Below are positions 52,643 to 61,465 of a stretch of 64,000 nucleotides of DNA, in pieces. The stretch covers positions 64,959,228-65,023,227 of the forward strand of contig OX578283.1 of the NCBI GenBank assembly GCA_951217055.1, in the 5' to 3' direction. Position numbers and translations under genes: made by a program. The notes beneath the pieces were generated by a model. The model had not been told where the DNA came from. It saw nothing but the letters and a program-made list of their open reading frames with translations, and ran no database searches. Numbering within the stretch: position 1 is the stretch's first letter; each line of letters begins with the position of its first letter. The DNA is from Gerris lacustris (Eukaryota > Arthropoda > Insecta > Hemiptera > Gerridae).

Positions 52643-53225
52643 ACTTTCTCATAAAGGTAAAGATAAAGTATTGTGATGGCACGAAAATTGGATTTTGAGA
52701 TGTTGATGGATTTACACGTTTTAAGGTCCCTTGAGTCCAGAAAAGTAGTTCTTCAAAAAATTCTGTCTGTCGCCTGGAGCCTAAACTACTGAGCCAATTT
52801 GACGAAATTAGGCATACATGTTCAGAAAAATGATACCCCGAGGTGAACTCGAGAAATTAATTTTAGCTCGAAATTTGGGGGCGCTACCTCCTTAAAACTC
52901 TAAAAAACGTGAAAACGGTTCCGACTACTTTGATTTAAAAAATTCTAAAATATAGTCTATTTAAATATAAAATAAGCCGCTTTCCCGGATAAAAACTATT
53001 TTCCTGAGAAATTAGCTTTAAACGCGGACGGAGAGAGGCCGTGTTCGATTCCCTGCCGAGGAGAAGATATTTTTATGATAAATTTTAATAAAATGCTCAA
53101 TAACATTTAAAAGTACCCACGAAAACTAATAATTAGGAAATACAGGAATAAGTAATTGTTTTAAGTTTATTTGAACTCGTATAATATGATAAAGTTTGTC
53201 TGAGTTGTCTCGGAACGATTTTTCC
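52643..53225 (+). mobile_element. Family 5 element, plus-strand copy 3
   Basis: ACTTTCTCATAAAGGTAAAG, GTGATGGCACGAAAATTGG, GATGGATTTACACGTTTTAA, GTCGCCTGGAGCCTAAACTA, AACGCGGACGGAGAGAGGCC, GTGTTCGATTCCCTGCCGAG, GTTTGTCTGAGTTGTCTCGG. The B-box word here is GTGTTCGATTCCC. Confidence 0.85.
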
Positions 53226-53549
53226 TAATAGAAAATTGGGAATTTGTACTTAATGGATTTGAAAATTAAAAAAATTTGAAAATTAAAAAAAAAGTTGTGC
53301 GATCAAATTGAAAATTGACAATCTGTCATAACTTTTGTAATTATATATTTTTGATACTTAAAAACAGAAGTCCTTCATTCTTGACAATCTTTTGAAAATT
53401 TATCATAACAACACCCTGTACATTAATTAATTGGACTATTTGTTTCAACTTCTTAGTTAAAGATCAAGCAGGGCTGATACCCAGAAGCTCAAATTCAACT
53501 CGATTTTTTTTGCCATTAACACCCCACGTGCACTTAATCCGTGTGCGTG

Positions 53550-53551
<2 letters not shown>
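53226..53551. other. AT-rich intergenic DNA
   Basis: 53,450-53,515 (AAAGATCAAGCAGGGCTGAT, ACCCAGAAGCTCAAATTC) is the inverse of 52,400-52,445 (AATTTGAGCCTCTGGTCTGG, CATCAGTCCTGCTTGGTCTT), a diverged inverted pair about 1 kb apart that brackets the family 5 copy. Confidence 0.5.

Positions 53552-53602
<51 letters not shown>
53552..53602. repeat. (AT)n microsatellite
   Basis: About 50 bp of AT alternation with one interruption. Confidence 0.95.
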
Positions 53603-53605
<3 letters not shown>

Positions 53606-53972
53606 TAATGTAATACCGTGTTTGCACACTGCAATAAGCTACACAATTTGTGAGAGTGAGTGACACCAAAGGTTGTGCCACGCTTAGCGTGGACTGTTCC
53701 AAAATCAGGCATTACGTCAATATGATGTTGGCTCGTATTGCACCATATCCTGTATCGTTTTGTCGCGTCCGACTCATCAGGGGCCCGACGATGCCCGCAC
53801 CAAACTCTGGACCTATAGTATACTAGATCCAGAAGATCAGATATAGGGCTTATCAGAGACGAGCGGTCTCTCATACCGCCATTCTTGTTTGGCTGGCAAA
53901 ACACACCAGCAATGTAATACCGTAATTTGGACACTGCAATAAGGTACACAATTTGTGTTAATGAGAGACACC
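53603..53972. repeat. Direct repeats of 66 bp, 304 bp apart
   Basis: CAGTAATGTAATACCGTGTT, TGCACACTGCAATAAGCTAC, ACAATTTGTGAGAG...GACACCA at 53,603-53,668 recurs at 53,907-53,972 as CAGCAATGTAATACCGTAAT, TTGGACACTGCAATAAGGTA, CACAATTTGTG...GACACCA. Between them is balanced-composition DNA (atcaggggcccgacgatgcc) with minus-strand frames of 81 and 115 codons that I do not recognise. This may be a tandem pair of about 304-bp units cut short by the SINE fragment, or terminal direct repeats of a small element. Confidence 0.7.
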
Positions 53973-53982
53973 ATGGGATGGC

Positions 53983-54040
53983 ACCGGAGTCTATTTTTTC
54001 TCTATCTGTTTCCCGTCTTTAATTATAATTTGATAACAAT
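53983..54040 (+). mobile_element. tRNA-derived SINE, 3' fragment
   Basis: CACCGGAGTCTATTTTTTCT, CTATCTGTTTCCCGTCTTTA and ATTATAA correspond to the 3' end of the SINE at 28,810 and 32,945, read on the plus strand. The tRNA-like head is missing. Confidence 0.7.
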
Positions 54041-54879
54041 AATTATCTTGACAATTCCATATTTCTACTCTTTAAGAATGAACTTCTATCCTAAGAATCC
54101 CTCTTGAAGTTCCAAGAGGTTTTTAAGCAGAACTTAACCATTCCCTTCTTCCCTCTCAAATTTTAAATCCTTACCTCCTTTTCCTACCCCCTCTCCATTT
54201 TACCCCTCTATTTATTTTCTAAGGAGTAGCCGTTTCTAAAATGGCTCAATCACCCGCTTTTTTACTCCCACTTTTATTTTCCCGGTCGGATTTCAAAAAC
54301 CATTTATTTGAGTCATGTTTGTCATAATTGTTTACTTATGACTATGACTAATCCCCAATTTCAAGATCCTATATTTGTAACGGTTGGTAATCTGGGTCAA
54401 TTTTCTATGTACATTTATTGATTTAAATGTCGAGGAAAATTGATCAGGTTGGCCAGTTATAATTTTTTTTTGGTGGTTCGTTATAATTTCGATTCCTTGG
54501 GTTTGGAAAAATCCCAATAGCGTGTTTCTTTTTTTATTATTTTAAGTCTTTTTTTTATAGGTTTATTTCCTCCAACTTTCAATAGTATAAATTAGTCAGT
54601 ATAGGTTTTTCTCGTGGTCTGAGGATGCCATGTTGGATTTGTCCCAGGAGAGGCTCTTGGAACTTTTTGGAGTTTTCACACTAAATATTTCCAAGATGGT
54701 GGCCAATTTGGCGGGCGACTACATCACGTTGGCTTTTATATATAGACTGGCCAGTCACGGCTGTCGTGCAGCTTGCAGCACCTTGGTACATATATTATTA
54801 TATGCCAGGTATGTACTTTGTCATAATGTAAATTGAGATTTCAAATTTTAGCCGCTGGATACGCCACTGATGTATTCAA
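54041..54879. other. AT-rich DNA with one mixed-composition stretch
   Basis: 54,620-54,840 has near-balanced composition and a 68-codon open frame (starting MLDLSQERLLELFGVF). It has no family that I recognise and no supporting splice or promoter context. Nothing else. Confidence 0.35.
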
Positions 54880-54928
54880 TACTCATTGCAATTTGCTTGC
54901 TTCAATGTTTGAACCACGTGATGCCTAG
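54880..54928 (+). mobile_element. Helentron-like element, 3'-terminal fragment
   Basis: CATTGCAATTTGCTTGCTTC, AATGTTTGAACCACGTGATG, CCTAG then T. This is the last 45 bp of the family, including the internal inverted repeat and the CTAG|T end, with several substitutions. Confidence 0.7.
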
Positions 54929-55081
54929 TTATAATATAATTGAACTAAATAGTATTGAATTTAAATTAGATATCACTATGTTTATTTATTATCAGAAATT
55001 TTTGTTCGACCTTGTCGTATCTTTTTTTTCTTACTATTACAGAGTAAATAAAGGAAGAAATAAAATTATAAACAATATATA
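54929..55081. other. AT-rich spacer
   Basis: No supported feature. Confidence 0.4.
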
Positions 55082-55217
55082 AGCGGGTAAGACATGTTCC
55101 ACACTGATGATCTCATCGATTAGATGAGTAAAGTGGCCAGATAACCCCCGTCCTGTAATGACCCTGGCAGTTGATCGGGACTAAAACCCAAAAGAAAGAA
55201 AAAAAAAAAAAAAAAAA
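55082..55217 (+). mobile_element. Poly(A)-tailed retroposon 3' end (candidate)
   Basis: GTGGCCAGATAACCCCCGTC, TGACCCTGGCAGTTGATCGG, GACTAAAACCC, AAAAGAAAG, then A19 at 55,199-55,217. The more balanced composition ending in a pure A tail in AT-rich surroundings looks like a truncated LINE or SINE end. No target duplication was found. Confidence 0.5.
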
Positions 55218-56104
55218 CACCAATATTTTATATTCAATTTATTTTATTTTTTAATTATTATTATTTATTTTTTTTAGGCAGTACAAAAAATAGGCTTAAC
55301 AGTAAATATTTTGTAAAAGACATAAAAATTAAAAACTTTCTAAATGCTAAAAAATATATAGATTTTTATTTATTCAATATAATACATAATAATCTTTAGC
55401 TTTTATTTATATCAAATTAATTGTTTAAAAATGAGAAAAAAAAAATCGATAACATGTTTGTAATTGAAAAATCCTATCCTTATATAAAGTTTTTTTATCT
55501 AAAAATTTTATAGCTATACAATTTAATTTTGTTATTTATTATTTAATTTCATTGAAAAAAAGCACCTAGGAATTTGTAAGATGTGCAACAAATTTTATTT
55601 TTTCAAAAAAACAGACGATTTTAAAAAAGTACACACTATCTAACTTCAAAATTGTTTTTTTAAAAAATTAAATGTTTCATTAGTATTAGCATTTCATTTA
55701 TTTATTTATTATGTATATTCTACTTACTAAAAGACCAAAGATATGTTGTGGAAAAAATATAATACTAATAATTAATTTTATTAAACTGTTTTCCCTGATA
55801 ACAAATATTTTTATAAAATTTGATACCTCATTTATACATAATTTGTTTTTCAAATTTATACTTTTATCGATTTATTTTGTAAAAATAAAAATAAAAACTA
55901 CAAATAAAATTTCAAAAAAAATCTCAAGTGATTGTTATGTATATATGTATTTATTATAATGAATTATTTCCAATCGACACCGTAAGAATTCGTCCCTGCA
56001 ATAATGTAAATTAATTTTTCCTAATGTCTCTTACATAAATGAAGTAACTTAAGCTTTTGAAAATGTAAAGTATTCCTGAATATTTTTGTTATTTAAAATT
56101 CAAA
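55218..56104. other. AT-rich intergenic DNA
   Basis: Strongly AT-rich; the 82-codon frame at 55,711-55,959 is Ile/Lys/Phe-rich as expected from composition. No feature. Confidence 0.5.
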
Positions 56105-56222
56105 TATCTAAGATTATAATGGAGTTCTAGGTTTTCCGGTGTTGACCGTGTCTTAGTGGATGATACTTCCAACATTTCGTCTCTTATGCTAGAGGCGAAA
56201 CGTCCTTATCTAAGATTATAAT
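56105..56222 (-). mobile_element. 86-bp Penelope-like terminal insertion with 16-bp target duplication
   Basis: TATCTAAGATTATAAT is present at 56,105-56,120 and 56,207-56,222, flanking 56,121-56,206. On the minus strand the insert reads AGGACGTTTCGCCTCTAGCA, TAAGAGACGAAATGTTGGAA, GTATCATCC..., and ends CACCGGAAAACCTAGAACTC then C. The stem-loop followed by CGAAAYGT and the CCGGAAAACC end parallel the candidate at 50,775. Severe 5' truncation with target duplication is usual for Penelope-like and LINE elements. Confidence 0.7.
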
Positions 56223-56799
56223 TCATCTGTAATTTTAGGTCTTATAGATTTAATATTATTCAGATATGAACAAATTAAATGTAATAATATTCTGTTATTT
56301 AGTGCTGCTAAAACCAAATTTTTAGAACCAAAGATTGGTTGTATTTCAATTCTAATTTTTTTGTTAATTGGGTAATATTATATTGTTGTTTGTTCTACTC
56401 GTAAATCTTTAAAAAATGGGGGGGGGGGGAGTCCAATTGTTAAACATTTGAAAGCAAGCTTTGTATACTAGAAAATAAAATAAAACAATAAAGAGAAAAA
56501 TACATCTTTAAGGATATATTTACTTAATTTTTTCTATTAGAAGCATCTTCAAATATGTATTGACTAAGTTCTTTCTACCCGATTCTCTTATAGTGAATCT
56601 TACTATGCCAGAGGTTAAATTAGATTCAATATTTCACAGTATCTTTTAATGGAGAGTTTCACTGAGAGGAAGTTGTCTCTCAAGTTGTGGTTCTACCTGT
56701 TGGATGTCAAGCTAGCAGATTTGCGTACATCAAGGAGATATCTAACATATGATGTCCTTTTGTCCGTTGAGTCCATTGTCTAAGTTCTTTTTGACTACT
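56223..56799. other. AT-rich intergenic DNA
   Basis: G10 run near 56,420. No supported feature. Confidence 0.45.
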
Positions 56800-57216
56800 A
56801 ACCTCGTGGCTTTAGGGGGCCTGGGTGGCCCGGAGGCTAGAGCGCTCACCTTACGATAAGGCAAGTTAAGCAGGCTTGAGCAGGGTCAGAAGATGGGTGG
56901 ATTACCGCTTCTGACCACATCTCTGGGTTCGATTCCCGGACCGGGTCCCCCACTCAATGTCCACCTAGCATTGTTTAAACAAATGGGAAGCTCCTCGAAA
57001 GAGTGGCGCCACCAGGCTTCAGCCTGGAAACCATGATGATGACACTCTTGGTTGAAATACAACTAGGAGGGGAGTCATGGTTAAGACCATAACTTCACAC
57101 GAGTGTGTGAAGATTTCGGTCCCTAACCTAGGTTTGTTCAATGGACCCACCTATGTGGCCTGCGTCTTCGAGTGTAAAAGCCCCCTGGAATAAAAAAAAA
57201 AAACCTCGTGGCTTTA
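56800..57216 (+). mobile_element. SINE with tRNA-like and 5S-like promoter parts, 15-bp target duplication
   Basis: AACCTCGTGGCTTTA occurs at 56,800-56,814 and 57,202-57,216 around a 387-bp body ending in an A-rich tail (57,192-57,203). The head GGGGGCCTGGGTGGCCCGGA, GGCTAGAGCGC is tRNA-like, and the B box GGGTTCGATTCCCGG lies at about 56,924-56,942, with GGTCCCCC closing the acceptor-like stem. Between them CAAGTTAAGCAGGCTTGAGC, AGGGTCAG, GATGGGTGGATTACCGC resembles the 5S rRNA internal control region. The 3' body (CGAAAGAGTGGCGCCACCAG, GGCTTCAGCCTGG) is unique here. The exact duplication and intact promoter suggest a young copy. Confidence 0.85.
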
Positions 57217-57394
57217 AGGCTCATAAAAAAATGATAATAATAATAATAAGCTTATTACTTGGTGTAGTGGGAGCAAAAACCATCAGATTTCTCTCCTTTG
57301 AGAAACTGCTTTAGCGTAGTCAAGCATTTTCAGTGCAGCTTATATAATTCAAGCTGCACACTGCTCTAAATATATAATAACTATAAAACCTATA
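57217..57394. other. AT-rich spacer
   Basis: Short ATAATAATAATAAT run at 57,231-57,247; otherwise nothing. Confidence 0.4.
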
Positions 57395-58142
57395 TAGTCC
57401 AGGAGATAGAGTGCATCAAAGTGGTCACCTACCAAGCGACAAACCAGCTTCAACTTCATTTTTCGTCAAATAGCTATAATTTTCTTCCACTTGCTCTTGG
57501 TCTTAAGGGTATAAATAAAAACTAAGTTTTTATATCATGCAGCAATATTTCAACCCCACTTGGGCCATTATCAAGCTTACAATCATTTAATTATCCACAT
57601 AAACTTTATTAAAACATTTTCTGAAAATTTTTTTCTACTGTAGCAGCTTCATAACTGCTTACTTAATCACTCCACTTGTACATTTTATGGTCGAAATTTT
57701 AAAAAAAAACTGTTAAAAAACGTTTCTCAAAGAGAAATTTGTCATGAGTTGAGGATCAAGCTGCTACAGTAGAAAAAATGTTCAAAAAATTTTCAGAAAA
57801 TGTTTTAATAAAGTTTATGTGGATAATTAAATGATTGTAAGCTTGATAATGGCCCAAGTGGGGTTGAAATATTGCTGCATGATATAAAAACTTAGTTTTT
57901 ATTTATACCCTTAAGACCAAGAGCAAGTGGCAGACTGATTAAAATTACACTAATAAAAGGGTAATTACTACTTACTAATTTTCTTCTAATCTTGTTCACC
58001 ATATTGGGCAGGTCATGATTGCTTATTGGAAACTATGTCCCACGAATGAACATTGCTGACCACTAATTCTTGGAGGACACCAATAACTTATGCATTAGCT
58101 TGATGTTAGTTAGTCCTTTTATGCACGCTATTTCCTAGACTA
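57395..58142. mobile_element. Foldback (TAGTCCAGG group), copy 3, with a nested inverted repeat
   Basis: Ends TAGTCCAGGAGATAGAGTGC at 57,395 and GCACGCTATTTCCTAGACTA at 58,142. Some internal words of the group survive (GGGCAGGTCATGATTGC, AACTATGTCCCACGAATGAA, TTAGCTTGATGTTAGTTAG). The left third has been displaced by a second inverted repeat at 57,487-57,930. Confidence 0.82.
57487..57930. mobile_element. Inverted-repeat element nested in the foldback
   Basis: CCACTTGCTCTTGGTCTTAA, GGGTATAAATAAAAACTAAG, TTTTTATATCATGCAGCAAT, ATTTCAACCCCACTTGGGCC, ATTATCAAGCTTACAATC on the left is inverted almost without mismatch up to GAGCAAGTGG at 57,930. Arms are about 165 bp with a loop of about 110 bp. 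The high arm identity shows this insertion is younger than its host. Confidence 0.88.
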
Positions 58143-58166
58143 TTATTACATCTAATATGAAATCGA

Positions 58167-58402
58167 AGCTTAGGCTTTATTTTCCTTAACGCGACTCCAG
58201 CGATAGATGCTCAAGCAATAGTTGTCCAGCGACTATCACTAAGGACTCCTCTTCTGAGTTAGTATGTTACAGTTTTCCTAGCTGAGCGACTTTTAACATG
58301 CAAACTCATATAATTTGGTGCCAGCGACTAAGGATCAGTGACAATCACTCATCACTCAGCATCTATCGCTGGAGTCACGTCTAAGAAAACGTACCTTAAG
58401 CC
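58167..58402. mobile_element. TIR element (MITE) with GACTCCAGCGATAGATGCT
   Basis: AAGCTTAGGC...TTTTCCTTAACGCGACTCCA, GCGATAGATGCT on the left is inverted at the right (AGCATCTATCGCTGGAGTCA, CGTCTAAGAAAA...CCTTAAGC), about 50 bp with several mismatches in the outer half. The interior repeats CCAGCGACTA-type words. 236 bp, non-coding. Confidence 0.78.
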
Positions 58403-58477
58403 ATAAATATATTTTTATACCTTTAGCTTAAGCCATAAATATATTTTTATACCTTTAGCTTAAGCCATAAATATATA
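58396..58477. repeat. 32-bp tandem repeat, 2.5 units
   Basis: TTAAGCCATAAATATATTTT then TATACCTTTAGC starts at 58,396 and 58,428 and partially at 58,460. It abuts, and may derive from, the right end of the preceding MITE. Confidence 0.92.
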
Positions 58478-58502
58478 TTAGTTTTTAAAAGCTTTTATTT
58501 AA

Positions 58503-58765
58503 CTTGCAATGTATGTATGTAAGTTCGGGTCAAATCTTGCAACTAAATTTTAAAGCAGTTATCCTGAACCGATTGAATTGAAATTTTGCATACACGTTTA
58601 GTTTGGATGACAATGCATGGTTAGCTAAGTGACGTCATTTTAAATCCAAGATGGCGGACAGCACATGATGGCGGAATAGTTATTTTTTAAGCACGCTCAT
58701 GATATGGGTATCAAATGAAAGGGTTTGCTGAGAAGCATACGAATAAAAGCTTGTTTTTAAAAATG
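58503..58765 (+). repeat. Dispersed repeat fragment (CCAAGATGGCGG type)
   Basis: GGGTCAAATCTTGCAACTAA, CCTGAACCGATTGAATTGAA, ATTTTGCATACACG, GATGACAATGCATGG, ATCCAAGATGGCGGACAGC, ATGGGTATCAAATGAAAGGG. Sequences of this style are widespread non-coding repeats in invertebrates. The stretch at 7,460-7,560 (TCTAACTAACTTCCCGAATA, ATTTGAAACTTTTTGCATAG, AACACGATGACAATGCATTA) looks distantly related. Confidence 0.5.
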
Positions 58766-60084
58766 TGTTTTAAATAAAATTATTTTTAAAAGTAGCTTCT
58801 TGAAATATGTAGACGTATAATTTTACATTTTGCTCCCCGTTTTGGAAAGATGTTCAGTGATCTTCTACTGAGTGATTCATTGTAAGTTCATTCGATGAAC
58901 AATCTTTGGTTAAGTAAAAGATTTGAGTTCTTCCCATTGAAATAGAATTGAATAATCAAACAAGTCGTATTGTTTTGTCTACTGATTCATCTGATAAAAT
59001 TTAATATTTAAAACTGGATCTGATTATACTCTTTTTATATCTTAAAAAATAAAAATATATTCACAATACTATAAAAAGCTATATACCTATGTATATATAT
59101 AACTTACATAAACTAATACAATTTTGATTATATACTTAAACATAAAAGAAGGAAAAAGAATAAAATAAAAAATAACTAATATAATATAATATATAAAAGA
59201 ATAATAATACACAATTACAAAACATAAGGACATAAATAAGACATTAAAAAATGGCTGGGATGTAAACCCAACTCAAAAATAAATTCATTATCACAACAAA
59301 TTATCACTTGCATGTATTTGAAATTGTTAAAATGCAAAACATTTGCTCCTTCTGAAAAAATTAAACATAATTTTTTTTTATAATAACTTGCAAACTCAAA
59401 TTGATAAAAGAAAATAAATGAAGAAAAGCTTATAATGTCAAGAGTTCAAAGATTTTTTTTTTTTTGTTACCTAAAATACTTTTTAACTGCAAAAGGGAGA
59501 TAGAGTGTAAAAGTCTAGATTCACTTGTAGAATTGCTATTTTTCTTTATGGAAGAAAAACTTTGACATCAAAGGATCAACTCCAGCCCAGAAATAACAGT
59601 AAAATAAAATTATTATCACAACAAAATATCAACTCTGATATCGACTTTATTTCTCTTCTGCTAAGGTAAATAGGTAGGTTTTTTAATAGTGTAACAACAA
59701 AACAATTGAGGGATCTTAAAATTTAGCTAATATTCATTTTTTGTTTAGCTTTTCTGTTTTAAATACCTTATTCATTTTTACCCCCTTTAAATATAGAATA
59801 TTAAAGAGATTAAAACTATCATTTTTATATCATCTTTTAATGTTATAAAATTTAAAACATTATTTTAACTGGTAGTACATTTTTTTAAATAATACTTTTT
59901 TATGACTTAACCTAATACAATTTCATTTAACGTTACAAAATTATTACTTCGTATTAAATTTTATGTAAATTACATTTGAAAAATTACTTTTTTATAAAGG
60001 TGTTGGAAAATAAACTGAGCTGTCTATATCTATTTTATTAAACAATTTTATTTTTCTCCTTCAGGACTAGAATATATTTGCCTC
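58766..60084. other. AT-rich intergenic DNA
   Basis: Strongly AT-rich. A pyrimidine tract with CAG at 60,049-60,064 (TTTATTTTTCTCCTTCAG) looks like a 3' splice site in front of the minisatellite frame. Nothing else supported. Confidence 0.45.
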
Positions 60085-60360
60085 ATGGAGATCTATAATA
60101 TCATTAAACTGGAGTCTAATAAACTGGAGTCTAATAAACTGGAGTCTAATAAACTGGAGTCTAATAAACTGGAGTTACATAAACTGGAGTTTAATAAACT
60201 GGAGTCTAATAAACTGGAGTCTAATAAACTGGAGTTACATAAACTGGAGTTTAATAAACTGGAGTTTAATAAACTGGAGTCTAATAAACTGGAGTCTAAT
60301 AAACTGGAGTTTAATAAATTGGAGTCTAATAATCTGGAGTCTAATAATAAAGAGCCCTAG
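60085..60360 (+). CDS. Open frame made of a 15-bp minisatellite (KLESN pentapeptides), hypothetical
   Basis: ATG at 60,085, TAG at 60,358-60,360, 91 codons. Sixteen 15-bp units (60,106-60,345; consensus AAACTGGAGTCTAAT) encode KLESN with variants KLELH and KLEFN, so the product would be a charged, probably helical low-complexity peptide. Because the unit is a multiple of three the frame stays open automatically; one of the other two plus frames is closed by TAA in every typical unit. It is preceded by a 3' splice-site-like TTCTCCTTCAG at 60,054-60,064 and followed by GGAATAAA at 60,376. It could be a real exon or just a minisatellite. No homologue is recognised; the units do not match the canonical pentapeptide-repeat (A[D/N]LXX) pattern. 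Confidence 0.3.
   Translation: MEIYNIIKLESNKLESNKLESNKLESNKLELHKLEFNKLESNKLESNKLELHKLEFNKLEFNKLESNKLESNKLEFNKLESNNLESNNKEP
60106..60345. repeat. 15-bp minisatellite, 16 units
   Basis: AAACTGGAGTCTAAT repeated in exact register; the variable part is TCTAAT / TTACAT / TTTAAT. Higher-order structure is visible: the block from 60,151 to 60,210 is largely repeated at 60,211-60,270. Confidence 0.95.
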
Positions 60361-61327
60361 TTAACTCCACAGTAAGGAATAAAAAAAAAGTCTTTCCAAA
60401 AATTTGATGTTCAAGAAATCACCATTACTTTGGATTAAGTGAAAAACTCCACTTTCAGACATTTTGCAAATGTTTCTTTAAAAGTCTTTGTCGAGGGACT
60501 TGAGTTCTTTGTATGCTGCAAAAATAAATCTGTCCCTCTACAAAAAGTCTACATTATAATTTATAAAGTACCATCAGTACCACTATGGAACAAAGTGTAA
60601 AATGGTATTCAGCCTCAAAATAGTTATCAATGAGGAACTCGTTGATAATCAAGGCTGTACAAAGGACTTGGCAATAAATAAAGTTTTGTGGAGCGACTGT
60701 TTTCTTTCTAGCAAAATATATAAATTTTCTTTTTAATGGTAAAACATTATCTTCATCTATATAATTTTTCGCTATAAAATATATTTTTTGTGTTTTCTTT
60801 TTTTTTTTTAAGTATTATTTTGTTAAATAATTTCAGGCATTTTAAGTATCTGAAATTATTCAAACATTGGGCTTATTTTAAACTTATCAAAAATCTTCTA
60901 ATTATAATATCTTTCCAACTCATTTATTTTTAAAACTTTTATAACATAAAAAATGGAATGCAAATAAAACTGTTTTTTTTTAAACTCAACATAAAAAAAA
61001 AATAAATAAAAAATCTGTAGGTTGATAGAGTTCTTTCAATTATGTTATGAATTAAATATATGTTTGAATTTTAAAATTATTTTGTAAGTTTTTTATGTCA
61101 ATGCTATATTCTTTATTAAGTGCTGTTATTTATTTATTTTTTTTTTTTATAAATTGTGCTATTATTAAAATTGATATTATATGATTAAGCTGTGATAGTT
61201 ATTATATGAAAATTTAAAACTTTATGTGTATTTAGCTACTAGATAAATAATCGCTATGAATGACATAATACAAAAATACTTCTTTAGAAAAATCAATACT
61301 TTAAAAGTGTCATTCTTATTTTTTTAT
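60361..61327. other. AT-rich intergenic DNA
   Basis: No gene or repeat family recognised. A mixed-composition stretch at 60,430-60,690 is compatible with a transcribed 3' UTR of the preceding frame but shows nothing specific. Confidence 0.4.
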
Positions 61328-61465
61328 TGCTTCCAAGCTTACTGAAGGTAATAGAAGCTATATGGTTGTTTTGAATAGCAAACATTTTTTTTATTTTTCT
61401 GATTTCAAAAATTTCAAGATCCATTTCAAACATCAGGGATAGTTGGTCCCGTATCTGTCCGGTGT
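61328..61465 (+). repeat. Interspersed repeat family 4, fragment
   Basis: TTGCTTCCAAGCTTACTGAA, GGTAATAGAAGCTATATGGT, CTGATTTCAAAAATTTCAAG, ATCCATTTCAAACATCAGGG, CCCGTATCTGTCC match the family in order, with substitutions. Confidence 0.65.

Noticed and set aside
53602..53949. 115-codon minus-strand frame as a gene
   Set aside because: It spans one direct repeat and the interior of a repeat-like unit; no recognisable domain and no start or splice context.
54630..54836. 68-codon frame starting MLDLSQERLL
   Set aside because: Reads like protein in composition, but no family is recognised and no supporting splice, promoter or polyadenylation context was found.
56815..56950. Functional tRNA gene
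   Set aside because: The distance between A box and B box is too long and the middle resembles 5S; it belongs to a SINE with a poly(A) tail.
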